A stretch of DNA of 57,477 nucleotides from CAVZLD01 sp964522605 (GCA_964522605.1 CAZFWV010000006.1:1-57477); one strand, 5' to 3'; shown: positions 16,958 through 25,514, counted from the first letter of the stretch. Notes: a model not told the origin generated them from the letters alone. A program made the numbers and translations.

Positions 16958-16997
16958 AGTGCGGCAGAGCCGCAACCCAACAGGGTGCTACCGCACT
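16958..16997. repeat. REP-like nested hairpin
   Basis: Outer arms AGTGCGG (16958-16964) and CCGCACT (16991-16997) enclose an inner competing hairpin GCGGC-AGA-GCCGC (16961-16973). It lies immediately upstream of thrC. Form and intergenic position suit a repetitive extragenic palindrome. Confidence 0.5.
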
Positions 16998-17385
16998 CGG
17001 GTAAGGGGCGCTTCCGTTGGTCGCTCGGTTACTTGTCGAGATGACATTTGCACCGTTCGCGGTGTACGGAGCGGTCTGTTCGCATCCACACGGCAGCCGA
17101 CGGATGCGTTGTCGGCGTAGTCTAGGATAGCTCCCAGGGCCGATCAAGGCCGTACAAGCGGGCAGAAAACTTGTGGCGAATGGGGTCGCGCGTCGGCCGA
17201 ATGCGCTCCGGTCGGGGCGTCGGGGCGCGGCACCGTGTCGTTGCACTGCCGATGGGCCACGGGCAACCAAGTTTCCAAAACGGCGCGTGTTTCGAAGGTG
17301 AAATCAACGGTGCAAGCACCGGACGATAGCACCGCCGAAAACCGCGAGAAAGCAGTGCGTTTCGGGCCGTTTCGATGCCCGCCCT

Positions 17386-17414
17386 TTGACAGTCGTTCTG
17401 TGGCTGACTAAAAT
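17386..17414 (+). promoter_or_regulatory. sigma-70 promoter of the dksA-like gene
   Basis: TTGACA (17386-17391), 17-base spacer, TAAAAT (17409-17414): perfect -35, five of six at -10, ideal spacing. It is the best promoter match in the window. Predicted start about 17421, giving a leader of roughly 105 bases. Confidence 0.75.
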
Positions 17415-17526
17415 AAGAAGGCTACAGAGGATTCAGTGTAGCTTGCTCGTGTTTATTCCATCGCGAACAGCCTGTGTGGTGTTCGGGTTCAGTCAATCCT
17501 TTGTGTTGGGAGCAGCGTCGAGCCTC

Positions 17527-17910
17527 ATGGTCAAACGGTTGATGAAAAAGACGGAGACGAAGGTTTACAAGGAACGTTTGCTGGAACTTCGCGCTCGCTT
17601 GCGTGGTGATGTTTCGGCGATGGCGGAGAACGCCTTGCGCCGAAATCGAGCCGACGGCAACGGTGAGCTTTCGAGTATGCCACTCCATATGGCCGACATT
17701 GGAAGTGACAACTTCGAGCAGGAGTTCACGCTCAGTTTGATGGCCAACGAGGAAGACACGTTGCAGATGATTGAAGCTGCTCTTGAGCGGATTGAAGACG
17801 GCGTCTATGGTGCTTGTGATGAATGTGGGGGAGTGATTCCAAAGACGCGTCTGAACGCCATCCCCTACACGCCGTATTGCGTTAAGTGCGCCGAGAAACT
17901 GCAGAGTTGA
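17527..17910 (+). CDS. DksA/TraR-family C4 zinc-finger protein
   Basis: 127 residues. A coiled-coil N-terminal half (KVYKERLLELRARLRGDVSAM) leads to the C-terminal zinc finger CDECGGVIPKTRLNAIPYTPYCVKC, the exact DksA/TraR spacing. DksA binds RNA polymerase through the secondary channel and modulates rRNA and stress promoters; the acidic coiled-coil tip (two Asp) is not clearly present, so it may be a YocK/TraR-type relative. ATG 17527 used; 17542 is an alternative. It has a strong promoter 110 bases upstream, and lspA follows 81 bases downstream. Confidence 0.9.
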   Translation: MVKRLMKKTETKVYKERLLELRARLRGDVSAMAENALRRNRADGNGELSSMPLHMADIGSDNFEQEFTLSLMANEEDTLQMIEAALERIEDGVYGACDECGGVIPKTRLNAIPYTPYCVKCAEKLQS

Positions 17911-17991
17911 TTGGAACGACGGGCAGTGGATTGCGAGTGGCCGGGGCGGCCACTCGGGACGCACGTTGAGCACCGCGAGGCCTTCTGGGTA

Positions 17992-18582
17992 ATGACGGCT
18001 GTCAGTCCAGACTCTACTGCGCCGCGCCCTCGTGCGCCGGTTTCCGCTGGGGCCTATGCAACCTTCGCTTGCATTGCGGCTGCCGGTTGTCTGCTGGATT
18101 TGTTGACCAAACGCTGGGTCTTTCAGTGGCGGGGTTTACCCGGTCAGCAACCCGTTTGGTGGATCTGGGATGGGATCCTCGGAATTGAGACATCGCTGAA
18201 TACCGGGGCGCTGTTCGGAATCGGTCAGAATCAAGTACGTTGGTTTGCCGTCCTGTCGTTTGTTGCGTTGGCCGGGATTCTCTACTGGTTCGTTCGGGCG
18301 CGGGCGGGACAAGACCGGTTGCTCACCGTGATCTTGGGCTGCGTCACGGGTGGGATTCTCGGCAATCTTTACGATCGGCTTGGTTTGTGGACCCTTGGCG
18401 CGGAAGGTCTCCCGCGGATTTATGCAGTGCGAGACTGGATTCGCGTCAGCTATGGGGATCTCGTTTGGCCCAACTTCAATCTTGCCGATTCGCTGCTCGT
18501 GTGTGGAGCTTTGCTCCTGGTCTGGCACGCCTTTCGTTTGCCTCCAGGGGACGGAACGGAGCAGGTCGACGAATCCCGCTAG
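17992..18582 (+). CDS. lspA: lipoprotein signal peptidase (signal peptidase II)
   Basis: 196 residues with four membrane helices. Cleaves signal peptides from prolipoproteins in the inner membrane. Family motifs are present: LLDLLTKRW in helix 1, SLNTGALFGIG, GGILGNLYDR and FNLADS, the last two carrying the catalytic Asp pair. A hydrophilic insert between helices 3 and 4 (GLWTLGAEGLPRIYAVRDWIRVSYGD) is longer than in E. coli. ATG 17992 is preceded by GAGG at 11 bases; the frame is open back to the dksA stop. Probably co-transcribed with the dksA-like gene. Confidence 0.94.
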   Translation: MTAVSPDSTAPRPRAPVSAGAYATFACIAAAGCLLDLLTKRWVFQWRGLPGQQPVWWIWDGILGIETSLNTGALFGIGQNQVRWFAVLSFVALAGILYWFVRARAGQDRLLTVILGCVTGGILGNLYDRLGLWTLGAEGLPRIYAVRDWIRVSYGDLVWPNFNLADSLLVCGALLLVWHAFRLPPGDGTEQVDESR

Positions 18583-18658
18583 TCGGAACCTTCTGTCCGG
18601 CGGCGATAGGCGCTGAAATGCGTTCTCGTGCTTCGTCTCAGAAGGCACGGTCACAACG

Positions 18659-18692
18659 TAGGCCGACTGGTCTCCAGTCGGCCTAAAGTTTT
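18659..18692 (+). terminator. likely terminator after lspA
   Basis: A perfect 12-bp stem, TAGGCCGACTGG (18659-18670) and CCAGTCGGCCTA (18674-18685), with a three-base loop, followed by AAGTTTTG. The T-tract is short, so a REP-type palindrome is an alternative reading. Confidence 0.6.
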
Positions 18693-18706
18693 GAGGCAGG
18701 ACTAGT

Positions 18707-18736
18707 TTGACAACCGAGTTCCGGGCCTCGTATATT
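18707..18736 (+). promoter_or_regulatory. sigma-70 promoter upstream of Rrf2 regulator
   Basis: TTGACA (18707-18712), 18-base spacer, TATATT (18731-18736). Predicted start about 18743, leaving a leader of about 195 bases before the Rrf2 gene. Confidence 0.7.
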
Positions 18737-18765
18737 GGACGAAGCTATGGGGGCGTCCCGTTCAG

Positions 18766-18860
18766 AGGCAACCTGAATCATCGGTTGCCTGACTCATCGG
18801 GGCGAAGCTGCACGTCACCCGAATGGACTTTTCGAAGCGGGATGGAGCCATGTGCTCCAT
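18766..18860 (+). promoter_or_regulatory. direct repeats and stem-loops in the Rrf2 leader
   Basis: CCTGAATCATCGG (18772-18784) and CCTGACTCATCGG (18788-18800) are direct repeats with one mismatch, 16 bases centre to centre. Overlapping them is a stem-loop AGGCAACC/GGTTGCCT (18766-18773 with 18783-18790); a second, ATGGAGC/GCTCCAT, lies at 18842-18860. Either paired operators or a structured RNA. Confidence 0.45.
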
Positions 18861-18937
18861 CGGATTCTGTCACCGGGTCCGCGAGATGATCGCGACTTGG
18901 TCAGTTTCGAATCGGGCGACACAGCGAGCCTTTTACG

Positions 18938-19339
18938 ATGAAACTATCTCGAACGGTTACCTATGCCATTCAGGCGACTCTTCAGCTTGCCGAATCGAAT
19001 TCCAATGGTCCGGTTCCGTGCAGTCGGTTGGCTGCCGAGGGCGAAATGCCGGAACGGTTTCTACTCCAGATCCTGCGCCACCTCGTGAACCACGGGATCC
19101 TGCAGTCGACGCGCGGGGTGGATGGGGGTTACTCTCTCGTTCGATCCCCCGACGACATCTCGGTGTTGGAGGTGATCGAGGCGATCGATGGATCGCTGTT
19201 TGAGGAACCGGTGTTCGTGGGCACGGGCCTTGCCCCGGTGCGCGAGCGGCTGGAAATGGCACTGCTTGAGGTGTCACGAACGGCGCGAGAGCAGTTGCAG
19301 GCGATCAAGCTATCCCAGATTCTGCAACCGGCGCACTGA
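18938..19339 (+). CDS. Rrf2-family transcriptional regulator without Fe-S cysteines
   Basis: 133 residues. Winged-helix DNA-binding protein: MKLSRTVTYAIQATLQLAE, CSRLAAEGEMPERFLLQILRHLVNHGILQSTRG (recognition helix) and VDGGYSLVRSPDDISVLEVIEAIDGS are typical of the Rrf2/IscR family. IscR and NsrR bind a cluster through three cysteines near residues 92-104; this protein has none there (only one Cys at about 28), so it should not bind a cluster in the usual way and may sense something else. It ends in a perfect terminator. A strong promoter and paired direct repeats upstream suggest autoregulation. Confidence 0.88.
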   Translation: MKLSRTVTYAIQATLQLAESNSNGPVPCSRLAAEGEMPERFLLQILRHLVNHGILQSTRGVDGGYSLVRSPDDISVLEVIEAIDGSLFEEPVFVGTGLAPVRERLEMALLEVSRTAREQLQAIKLSQILQPAH

Positions 19340-19374
19340 ACAATTGACGCTTCGGCCGCTTGGGAACGGTCGGT

Positions 19375-19408
19375 GAGGAACACTTCGAGGTGGCGAAGTT
19401 TCCTTTTT
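19375..19408 (+). terminator. rho-independent terminator after the Rrf2 gene
   Basis: GGAA-c-ACTTCG (19377-19387), loop AGGTGG, CGAAGT-TTCC (19394-19403), then five T (19404-19408). One bulged C in the stem. Confidence 0.75.
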
Positions 19409-19564
19409 GTTCGTCGCTCGGCCGTTCCCGCTCGCCAATTCTTCCCTTGGGGTTACGATAGGTGAATTCGCCTTCGGATGAGCGGCCGCCCGTGCTCGTC
19501 GGATGATCTCCCCGCCTGCGTTCCTGGCGGAGGACTGGCAGCGGACGATGGGGGCAATTCGTGC

Positions 19565-20437
19565 ATGCTGACCGAGGGTATCCAGACATCACGGAGCAGG
19601 AACGAGCGAGACGAGGTAACGATCGTGGTTGAGGGACCCTTGAACGCGCGCCTGGCTTTAGCGCGTGAGGCGGCCGAGCAGGCAGGGGAATTGGTGATGG
19701 GCCATTTCCACCACCAAGTCGCCGTCGAGCGGAAAGCAGACGATTCGCCCGTCACCGTGGCCGACCGGGAGGCGGAGCGATTGCTCCGCGCACGGATTGA
19801 GGAGGCCTTCCCCGACGATGCGATTCTGGGGGAAGAGCAGGGGACCCGCCCAGGGCGATCCGGGTACCGCTGGATTCTCGATCCCATCGATGGAACAAAA
19901 TCGTTCATTGCCGGGGTTCCGCTCTTCGGCACACTCGTCGCGGTTCAGGAAGGCGATCGCGCGGTCATCGGGGTGATCGAACTTCCGGCTTTGGGGACGC
20001 GGATCTTCGCCGCACGGGGCCAGGGTGCCTGGACCCAGACGGGGTCCGCGACTCCGCAGCGGGCGCGGGTTTCGGATCAGGATCGGCTCGCCGAGGGGCT
20101 GTACCTGACCAGCGAAGTGTCGATCTTCCATCAGGAAGGCCTCTTCCAGATCCACCAACAGCTGGAATCTGCGGCCTGGTACTCGCGAACCTGGGGGGAT
20201 TGCTACGGTTACTACCTTGTCGCAACGGGGCGCGCCGTGGCGATGGTCGACGCGGCGCTGAGGATCTGGGATGCGGCCGCTCTGCAGCCAATCATGGAAG
20301 AATCGGGGGGGACCTTCACGGATTGGTCCGGTCGTGAGTCGATCGATCCGGGGCGAGCGGTCGCTACGAACGGCCGGGTGCTGGCGGAGGTCTTGGCGAT
20401 CACCGGGGCCGCCGCCGGCGCGGCGGACTCGCAATGA
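19565..20437 (+). CDS. inositol-phosphatase-family phosphatase, histidinol-phosphatase-like
   Basis: 290 residues. Metal-dependent phosphatase: GEEQG and WILDPIDGTKSFIAGVP form the two-metal site, WGDCYGYYLVATGRAVAMVDAALRIWDAAALQPI completes it. The WGDCYGY stretch is the hallmark of the HisN branch (histidinol-phosphate phosphatase of the IMPase fold), so histidine synthesis is the best guess, with inositol monophosphatase as the alternative. The start is uncertain: ATG 19565 gives about 25 extra residues before the fold (LNARLALAREAAEQAGELV). No his genes are adjacent. Confidence 0.87.
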   Translation: MLTEGIQTSRSRNERDEVTIVVEGPLNARLALAREAAEQAGELVMGHFHHQVAVERKADDSPVTVADREAERLLRARIEEAFPDDAILGEEQGTRPGRSGYRWILDPIDGTKSFIAGVPLFGTLVAVQEGDRAVIGVIELPALGTRIFAARGQGAWTQTGSATPQRARVSDQDRLAEGLYLTSEVSIFHQEGLFQIHQQLESAAWYSRTWGDCYGYYLVATGRAVAMVDAALRIWDAAALQPIMEESGGTFTDWSGRESIDPGRAVATNGRVLAEVLAITGAAAGAADSQ

Positions 20438-20561
20438 CGCCGCCACCGTTCCCGAACAGCAAGAAATCTTCCGATCCGCATGGCCGCCCAGGTCATCCAG
20501 CGGAGACTTCGCACAATCTCCAGGTCTTCCTCCTAACGTTTCGCATCGCAGGTCAAATCCA

Positions 20562-20583
20562 CAGAAGCTGACCTGCACCCGGC
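20562..20583. repeat. dispersed intergenic repeat, copy 1 (CAGAAGCTGAC family)
   Basis: CAGAAGCTGACCTGCACCC plus GGC; the same 19-22 base motif recurs at 25440-25461 and 39700-39721 with one or two changes. In this copy flanking GCAGGTCA and TGACCTGC form an 8-bp inverted repeat. Confidence 0.55.
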
Positions 20584-20608
20584 ATGGGATCGACCGGGCC
20601 GGTTGCGG

Positions 20609-20636
20609 TTGCGGCGACTTCGTCCGGCGTTATACT
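20609..20636 (+). promoter_or_regulatory. candidate promoter of rpmB-gatCAB
   Basis: TTGCGG (20609-20614), 16 bases, TATACT (20631-20636). Predicted start about 20643, some 40 bases before rpmB. Confidence 0.5.
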
Positions 20637-20681
20637 GGCGGTTTGGCCTGAAGGTGAATCTCTCGTGAGGAAACGAATATC

Positions 20682-20972
20682 ATGGCTCGACAGTGTCAAG
20701 TCTGTGGAAAGCGTGCTCAGGTAGGCAATGCCGTCGAGACGCGTGGAAAGGCCAAGTACCTGGGTGGGGTCGGCACAAAAGTGACCGGAATCACGCGCCG
20801 TACGTTCAAACCCAATCTGCAGAAGGTGAAGGTTGCCGTTCCCGGAGGGGGAGCCGCGACGATGCGCATCTGCACTCAATGCCTGCGGAGCGGCGCGGTC
20901 CGCAAGGCTGTCAAACGCCCGCCTTTCAAATTGAATCCCAGCGACGCCAAAGTCGCCAAAGTCGCCTCCTGA
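20682..20972 (+). CDS. rpmB: 50S ribosomal protein L28
   Basis: 96 residues. MARQCQVCGKRAQVGNAVETRGKAKYLGGVGTKVTGITRRTFKPNLQ is the diagnostic L28 N-terminus; the CxxC at 5-8 and a second CTQC near residue 64 form the zinc-binding version of the protein. It is somewhat longer than E. coli L28, with a basic C-terminal tail. GAGGAAA precedes the ATG. Followed 82 bases later by gatC; a joint transcript is plausible. Confidence 0.96.
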   Translation: MARQCQVCGKRAQVGNAVETRGKAKYLGGVGTKVTGITRRTFKPNLQKVKVAVPGGGAATMRICTQCLRSGAVRKAVKRPPFKLNPSDAKVAKVAS

Positions 20973-21054
20973 CCCATCGCTTTACGGATGCCGTTTTGGA
21001 GTGTGGGATGCAGATCGTGCATCCCATGCGTGTTTTCAGAAAGGCAGTTGATCG

Positions 21055-21345
21055 ATGAGTCTTTCTCGGGAAGAAGTCGAAAAAGTGTCCCTGCTGGCAC
21101 GGCTTCAGCTGACGCCGGACGAGTTGGACCGGATGACAACCCAGTTGGGTCAGATTTTGGGCTACGTCGATCAGCTCTCCGAGTTGGATACGGACCGTGT
21201 GGAGCCGATGGCGCACGCCATTGATGTGGCGAATGTGTTTGCGGAGGATCAGCCACACACCAGTCTGGATCGTGAACAGGCTCTGGCCAACGCGCCGAAA
21301 CGCGATGAAGCGTGTTTCCGGGTGCCGGCCGTTCTGGGGGACTGA
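21055..21345 (+). CDS. gatC: Asp/Glu-tRNA amidotransferase subunit C
   Basis: 96 residues. MSLSREEVEKVSLLARLQLTPDELDRMTTQLGQILGYVDQLSELDTDRVEPMAHA is a textbook GatC. It stabilises the GatA-GatB complex. It precedes gatA by 30 bases in the order C-A-B. Confidence 0.96.
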   Translation: MSLSREEVEKVSLLARLQLTPDELDRMTTQLGQILGYVDQLSELDTDRVEPMAHAIDVANVFAEDQPHTSLDREQALANAPKRDEACFRVPAVLGD

Positions 21346-21375
21346 GCTTCGACCGCCAGTAGAATCCGACCTGCG

Positions 21376-22917
21376 ATGTCCATCACGCAACTGACCGCGA
21401 CTGAATTGCAAACGCAGCTGGCCGAAAAGAAGCTGTCGGCCGAAGAGGTGGCGCGGGAGTATCTGACGCGGATCGAGCGTTTCGACTCTCAGTTGAATAG
21501 TTTTCTGTGGTGGGATGCGGATCGGACATTGGCCGAGGCGCGCGCGATCGATCAAGCACGCAGCAAGGGACAACCGCTGGGACTCTTGGCGGGTCTGCCC
21601 TGCGCCGTGAAGGATGTCCTTTGCACGAACGGCCTGATCACGACTTGTGCTTCGCGGATGCTCGCGGACTTCCGGCCCCCCTACGACGCGACCGTCGTTC
21701 AGAAACTTCGGCAGGCGGGCGCCGTCTTGTTGGGCAAGACGAACATGGACGAGTTCGCGATGGGCGGTACGACGGAGAACTCCGCCTTCGGCCTGACGCG
21801 GAATCCATGGGATCCGACCCGTGTTCCCGGGGGATCCAGTGGGGGAGCGGCTGCCTGTATTGCGGCCGACCTGGCTCCGCTTTCGATCGGGAGCGATACG
21901 GGCGGCTCGATTCGTCAGCCGGCCGCCTTCTGTGGCGTCGTCGGAATGAAGCCGACCTATGGGCGCGTTTCCCGCTACGGTTTGGTGGCGTTCGCCAGCA
22001 GTCTGGATCAGGTCGGACCGCTCGCGCGAACGGTGGAGGACGTTGCGCTCTTGCTTGAAGCCATCGCCGGACAGGATTCCCGCGATTCGACCTCCGCGCC
22101 GATCCCCGTCCCGCGGTACTCGCAGACGGTTGCGGAGCCGCTCGAGGGCTTGCGGCTCGGAGTTCCCCGTGAGTTTTTCGGCGCTGGGCTGGACGCCGAA
22201 GTGGGAGCGGCGGTGGAACAGGCAATCCGTGTGTACGAGTCGCTCGGCGCGCGGATCCAGGAAGTTTCGCTGCCCCACAGTCGCTACGCAATCGCGGCGT
22301 ATTACATCATTGCGCCGAGTGAGGCGTCCAGCAATCTAGCACGTTACGACGGGGTCCATTACGGCTATCGGACGGACGAACAGCGAATGATGCGAGAGTT
22401 GGAGGAGCAGCGGAAGGACCTGACCGCGAAGCAGGACGAAGCGGCGCTCGATGAATTGGACAGTCCGCTCGTACGGCTGTACCGGCAGACGCGCGCCGAA
22501 GGTTTTGGCGCAGAAGTCAAGCGAAGGATCATGCTCGGCACGTATGCGTTGAGTGCTGGCTATTACGACGCCTATTACCTGAAAGCCCTGAAAGTCCGTC
22601 GTCTGATTCGGCAGGATTACGACCAGGCGTTTCAGGAGGTCGATCTGATCGTGGGGCCGGTGACGCCGAGTCCCGCGTTTCCGCTGGGCTCGCTGGTCGA
22701 CGACCCTCTCGCGCTCTACCTGCAGGATCTCTACACGGTGAGTGCGAACCTTGCGGGCTTGCCCGGCGTGTCCTTACCCTGCGGCTTCTCCTCCGGACAG
22801 CTGCCGATCGGCTTCCAGTTACAGAGTCCTCCCTTCCAGGAAGAACGCCTTCTGCGCGCGGCAGCGATGTACCAGCGAGCGACCGACTGGCATACTCGGA
22901 GGCCTGCCCTTTCATGA
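21376..22917 (+). CDS. gatA: Asp/Glu-tRNA amidotransferase subunit A
   Basis: 513 residues. The amidase subunit that releases ammonia from glutamine. The amidase-signature catalytic triad is intact: Lys in LPCAVKDVLCTNG, cis-Ser in GGSSGGAAACIAADL and the nucleophile in SIGSDTGGSIRQPAAFCGVVGMKPTYGRVSRYGL. The C-terminal part (LAGLPGVSLPCGFSSGQLPIGFQL) is also canonical. It overlaps gatB by four bases (ATGA), indicating translational coupling. Presence of GatCAB implies that Gln-tRNA and/or Asn-tRNA are made by transamidation. Confidence 0.97.
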   Translation: MSITQLTATELQTQLAEKKLSAEEVAREYLTRIERFDSQLNSFLWWDADRTLAEARAIDQARSKGQPLGLLAGLPCAVKDVLCTNGLITTCASRMLADFRPPYDATVVQKLRQAGAVLLGKTNMDEFAMGGTTENSAFGLTRNPWDPTRVPGGSSGGAAACIAADLAPLSIGSDTGGSIRQPAAFCGVVGMKPTYGRVSRYGLVAFASSLDQVGPLARTVEDVALLLEAIAGQDSRDSTSAPIPVPRYSQTVAEPLEGLRLGVPREFFGAGLDAEVGAAVEQAIRVYESLGARIQEVSLPHSRYAIAAYYIIAPSEASSNLARYDGVHYGYRTDEQRMMRELEEQRKDLTAKQDEAALDELDSPLVRLYRQTRAEGFGAEVKRRIMLGTYALSAGYYDAYYLKALKVRRLIRQDYDQAFQEVDLIVGPVTPSPAFPLGSLVDDPLALYLQDLYTVSANLAGLPGVSLPCGFSSGQLPIGFQLQSPPFQEERLLRAAAMYQRATDWHTRRPALS

Positions 22918-24395
22918 GTGGTCCACCGTACGAATTGATCATTGGGCTGGAAGTCCACGTGCAACTGGCCACACAGACGAAGCTGTTCTGTCGGTGTCGC
23001 ACGCAGTTTGGTGCCGAACCCAATACGCAAACGTGTCCTGTCTGTCTCGGGCTGCCCGGTTCCCTGCCGGTGATGAATCGTCAGGCCTACGAGTTGGCGT
23101 TGCGAACCGCCGTCGCCCTGCATTGCGAAATCCCTCGGTTCACGAAATGGGATCGAAAGCAGTACTATTACCCCGATCTGCCCAAGGGCTATCAGATCAG
23201 CCAGTATGATCTGCCCATGTCGTGCGACGGATGGCTGGAAATCCGCGATTCTCAGGGTGAGTTCGCGCCGAAACGGGTCGGCATCATCCGCGCGCATCTG
23301 GAGGAGGATGCGGGCAAGAGCATGCACGATGAATTGGCCGGCAAGGCGGACAGCCGGATCGACTTGAACCGAACCGGGACGCCACTGCTGGAAATCGTCA
23401 GCGAGCCGGATCTGCGTTCGCCGCAAGAAGCGAAGGCGTACCTGAGCGAATTGAAACTGCTGCTGACCTACCTGGAAGTTTCTGACTGCAATATGCAGGA
23501 AGGAAGTTTGCGCGTCGACGCAAATGTGAATCTGCACATCCCCTCGCCCGAAGGGCCGATTGCCACACCGATCGTCGAAGTGAAGAACATGAACAGCTTT
23601 CGCGCGGTCGAACGGGCGCTCGCGTACGAAGCAGAGCGACAGTATGAGGTGTGGCAGGAGACCGGACAACGGCTCGGCATGGTGCCCAAGCAGACGCGCG
23701 GTTGGGACGATCAAGCGCAGTTGACGAAGCCACAACGGAGCAAAGAGGAATCGAGCGACTACCGCTATTTTCCGGATCCGGATCTCGTTCCGGTCCGCGT
23801 CAGTGAAGAACAAGTGCGGGCCGTCGAGCAATCGCTCGGAGAATTGCCGGCGGCGATTCGTGATCGTCTGCAGCAGCAATATGACCTATCGGCCTACGAT
23901 GCGGATGTGTTGGTCAATCAAGGGCGATCCCTCGTCGACTACTTCCTGGGGGTGGCGCAGGCCGCCGGAGATCCGCGAAAGGCGAGTAATTGGGTGCAGC
24001 GGGATGTGATTCGCGCGCTGAAGGAACGGGGCCAAGCAATCGAACAGTTTCCGGTATCCGCCAATCAGCTGGGGGAACTGATTCGCGGGATCTCTGAGGG
24101 TCAGTTCGACAGCAGTCGCGCGCGAGATCTGTTCGCGCACATGATCGAGACGGGGCAGGACCTTAACACGGCGACCCGGGCGCTGGGGATCGAGGCTGTG
24201 GACGATCGGGCGATCGTCGATTTGTGCCAGTCGCTCCTGCAGGCAAACCCGCAGATTGTGGCCGATGTGCGCGCCGGCAAGCGTCAGGCCGTCGGTGCGC
24301 TGATTGGTCAGGCGAAGAAACAAAACCCGAATGTCAATCCCGCGTTGGTCCGGGAAACGTGTCTGCGTCTGATCGACGACGAAGGTCGTGAATGA
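22914..24395 (+). CDS. gatB: Asp/Glu-tRNA amidotransferase subunit B
   Basis: 493 residues. The kinase/transamidation subunit: YELIIGLEVHVQLATQTKLFC, CPVCLGLPGSLPVMN, QYDLPMS, EEDAGKSMHD and RIDLNRTGTPLLEIVSEPDL are the GatB signatures; four Cys near the N-terminus (CRC...CPVC) can bind zinc. C-terminal YqeY-like domain is complete (QNPNVNPALVRETCLRLI). Start overlaps the gatA stop. The SAM hydrolase gene begins three bases after its stop. Confidence 0.97.
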   Translation: MSGPPYELIIGLEVHVQLATQTKLFCRCRTQFGAEPNTQTCPVCLGLPGSLPVMNRQAYELALRTAVALHCEIPRFTKWDRKQYYYPDLPKGYQISQYDLPMSCDGWLEIRDSQGEFAPKRVGIIRAHLEEDAGKSMHDELAGKADSRIDLNRTGTPLLEIVSEPDLRSPQEAKAYLSELKLLLTYLEVSDCNMQEGSLRVDANVNLHIPSPEGPIATPIVEVKNMNSFRAVERALAYEAERQYEVWQETGQRLGMVPKQTRGWDDQAQLTKPQRSKEESSDYRYFPDPDLVPVRVSEEQVRAVEQSLGELPAAIRDRLQQQYDLSAYDADVLVNQGRSLVDYFLGVAQAAGDPRKASNWVQRDVIRALKERGQAIEQFPVSANQLGELIRGISEGQFDSSRARDLFAHMIETGQDLNTATRALGIEAVDDRAIVDLCQSLLQANPQIVADVRAGKRQAVGALIGQAKKQNPNVNPALVRETCLRLIDDEGRE

Positions 24396-24398
24396 CGG

Positions 24399-25199
24399 AT
24401 GATTCCTCCCTCCCTCATTGCCCTGACAACCGATTTTGGCACGGGCAGTCATTATGTGGCCCAAATGAAGGGCGTGCTGCTGGGGCTCAATCCGTCCCTG
24501 CAGATCGTCGATCTGACGCATGACGTCGCCCCGCAGCAGATCCGCCAGGCCGCCTTCTTGCTGCAGCAGTCCGTGCCGGCGTTTCCCGCGGAGACCTGTC
24601 ATGTCGTGGTCGTGGATCCCGGGGTGGGGACGGAACGCCGGATTCTGCTTGCCCGGATTCGACACCAGTATTTCGTAGCGCCCGATAACGGCCTGCTCAC
24701 GGATCTCCTGGAGGATTCTCCGGCCGAGTGGATTCGTTCGATCGCAGAGTCGCGATTCTGGCGTGCGACCCGTTCGTCTACCTTTCACGGCCGGGACGTA
24801 ATGGCACCGGTCGCGGGCCATCTAAGCCTCGGCGTGGTACCGTCTGCCTTCGGTCCACCCGTGGACGACCCTTGCGTGCTGACTTGGCCCGCCGTCGGTT
24901 CGCAGCCCGGTCGGTTGTCGGGAACGGTGGTCCACATCGATCGCTTTGGAAACCTGATCACGGACATCCAGTCGGTCGCTCTCCAACAGTTCTCGCCCGG
25001 ATCAGAGCTCCAGGTTGGTCTGGGGAAGACGGCAGGAGCTTTTTCCGTGGAATTTGTCCAAACTTATGCTCAGCGACCAGCCGGTTCGCTGGTCGTCCTG
25101 GTCGGCTCCGGGGGATTCGTGGAACTTGCCCAGGTCAACGGTCGAGCGGCCCAGGCCCTGCGCGGCGAAATCGGAATGCCCGTGACCTTCACTTGGTGA
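24399..25199 (+). CDS. SAM hydrolase (SAM hydroxide adenosyltransferase, DUF62 family)
   Basis: 266 residues. Family members hydrolyse S-adenosylmethionine to adenosine and methionine. The N-terminal domain has IALTTDFGTGSHYVAQMKG (Asp), VDLTHDVAPQQI (His) and TFHGRDVMAPVAGHLS (Arg), the conserved Asp-His-Arg set; the C-terminal beta-barrel begins GRLSGTVVHIDRFGNLITDI. The ATG is three bases after gatB, so it is translationally linked to that operon, an odd functional partner. A stand-alone copy of its C-terminal domain follows at 25549 and a SAM-consuming BioA after that. Confidence 0.93.
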   Translation: MIPPSLIALTTDFGTGSHYVAQMKGVLLGLNPSLQIVDLTHDVAPQQIRQAAFLLQQSVPAFPAETCHVVVVDPGVGTERRILLARIRHQYFVAPDNGLLTDLLEDSPAEWIRSIAESRFWRATRSSTFHGRDVMAPVAGHLSLGVVPSAFGPPVDDPCVLTWPAVGSQPGRLSGTVVHIDRFGNLITDIQSVALQQFSPGSELQVGLGKTAGAFSVEFVQTYAQRPAGSLVVLVGSGGFVELAQVNGRAAQALRGEIGMPVTFTW

Positions 25200-25439
25200 A
25201 CGGGGAGGCTTCGGCCGGGTCGATTTCTCCACCGAGCCCATGGTCGGGCCGATCGCGTGCAAAATGGCGAGATTCCTCGTTTCTCGCGGTTCGCAACTCA
25301 CCAATCCAAAATCTGTCTTCCCGTCAACAATCGGAACTCCTTGCTCGTCACTCTCCGTCTCCTCAACCCCTGGCCGTCCACCCGGGATTTCAACCCCCAC
25401 GATTCCTTGTTGACTTTTCCGACCACAAGCTCAAGGACG

Positions 25440-25461
25440 CAGAAGCTGGCGTGCACCCTGC
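25440..25461. repeat. dispersed intergenic repeat, copy 2 (CAGAAGCTGAC family)
   Basis: CAGAAGCTGGCGTGCACCC plus TGC; two changes from copy 1 in the shared 19-mer. Preceded by GACC and CAAG blocks that also precede copy 3. Confidence 0.5.
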
Positions 25462-25485
25462 GAGTTGTTTAACGGAATGGTCTGC

Positions 25486-25514
25486 TTGGCTCACGATCCA
25501 ACAGCTTTTACAAT
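25486..25514 (+). promoter_or_regulatory. sigma-70 promoter before the SAM-hydrolase-C-like gene
   Basis: TTGGCT (25486-25491), 17 bases, TACAAT (25509-25514). Start predicted near 25521, which would exclude the in-frame ATG at 25513 as start codon and favour TTG 25549. Confidence 0.55.

Larger units (their letters stand above)
16949..17526. other. divergent intergenic region thrC / dksA-like
   Basis: Holds a REP-like hairpin at 16958-16997, a copy of the dispersed CTTCCGTTGGTCGCTCGG motif at 17011-17028, and a near-consensus promoter for the dksA-like gene at 17386-17414. Nothing gene-like is seen in between. Confidence 0.5.
18583..18937. other. intergenic region lspA / Rrf2 regulator
   Basis: Contains a hairpin after lspA (18659-18685), a strong promoter (18707-18736), a pair of 13-bp direct repeats (18772-18800), and two stem-loops (18766-18790; 18842-18860), all listed separately. 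No gene. Confidence 0.6.

Noticed and set aside
20926..22278. 450-codon minus-strand open frame opposite gatC and gatA
   Set aside because: Complement of strongly conserved genes; composition typical of an antisense shadow.
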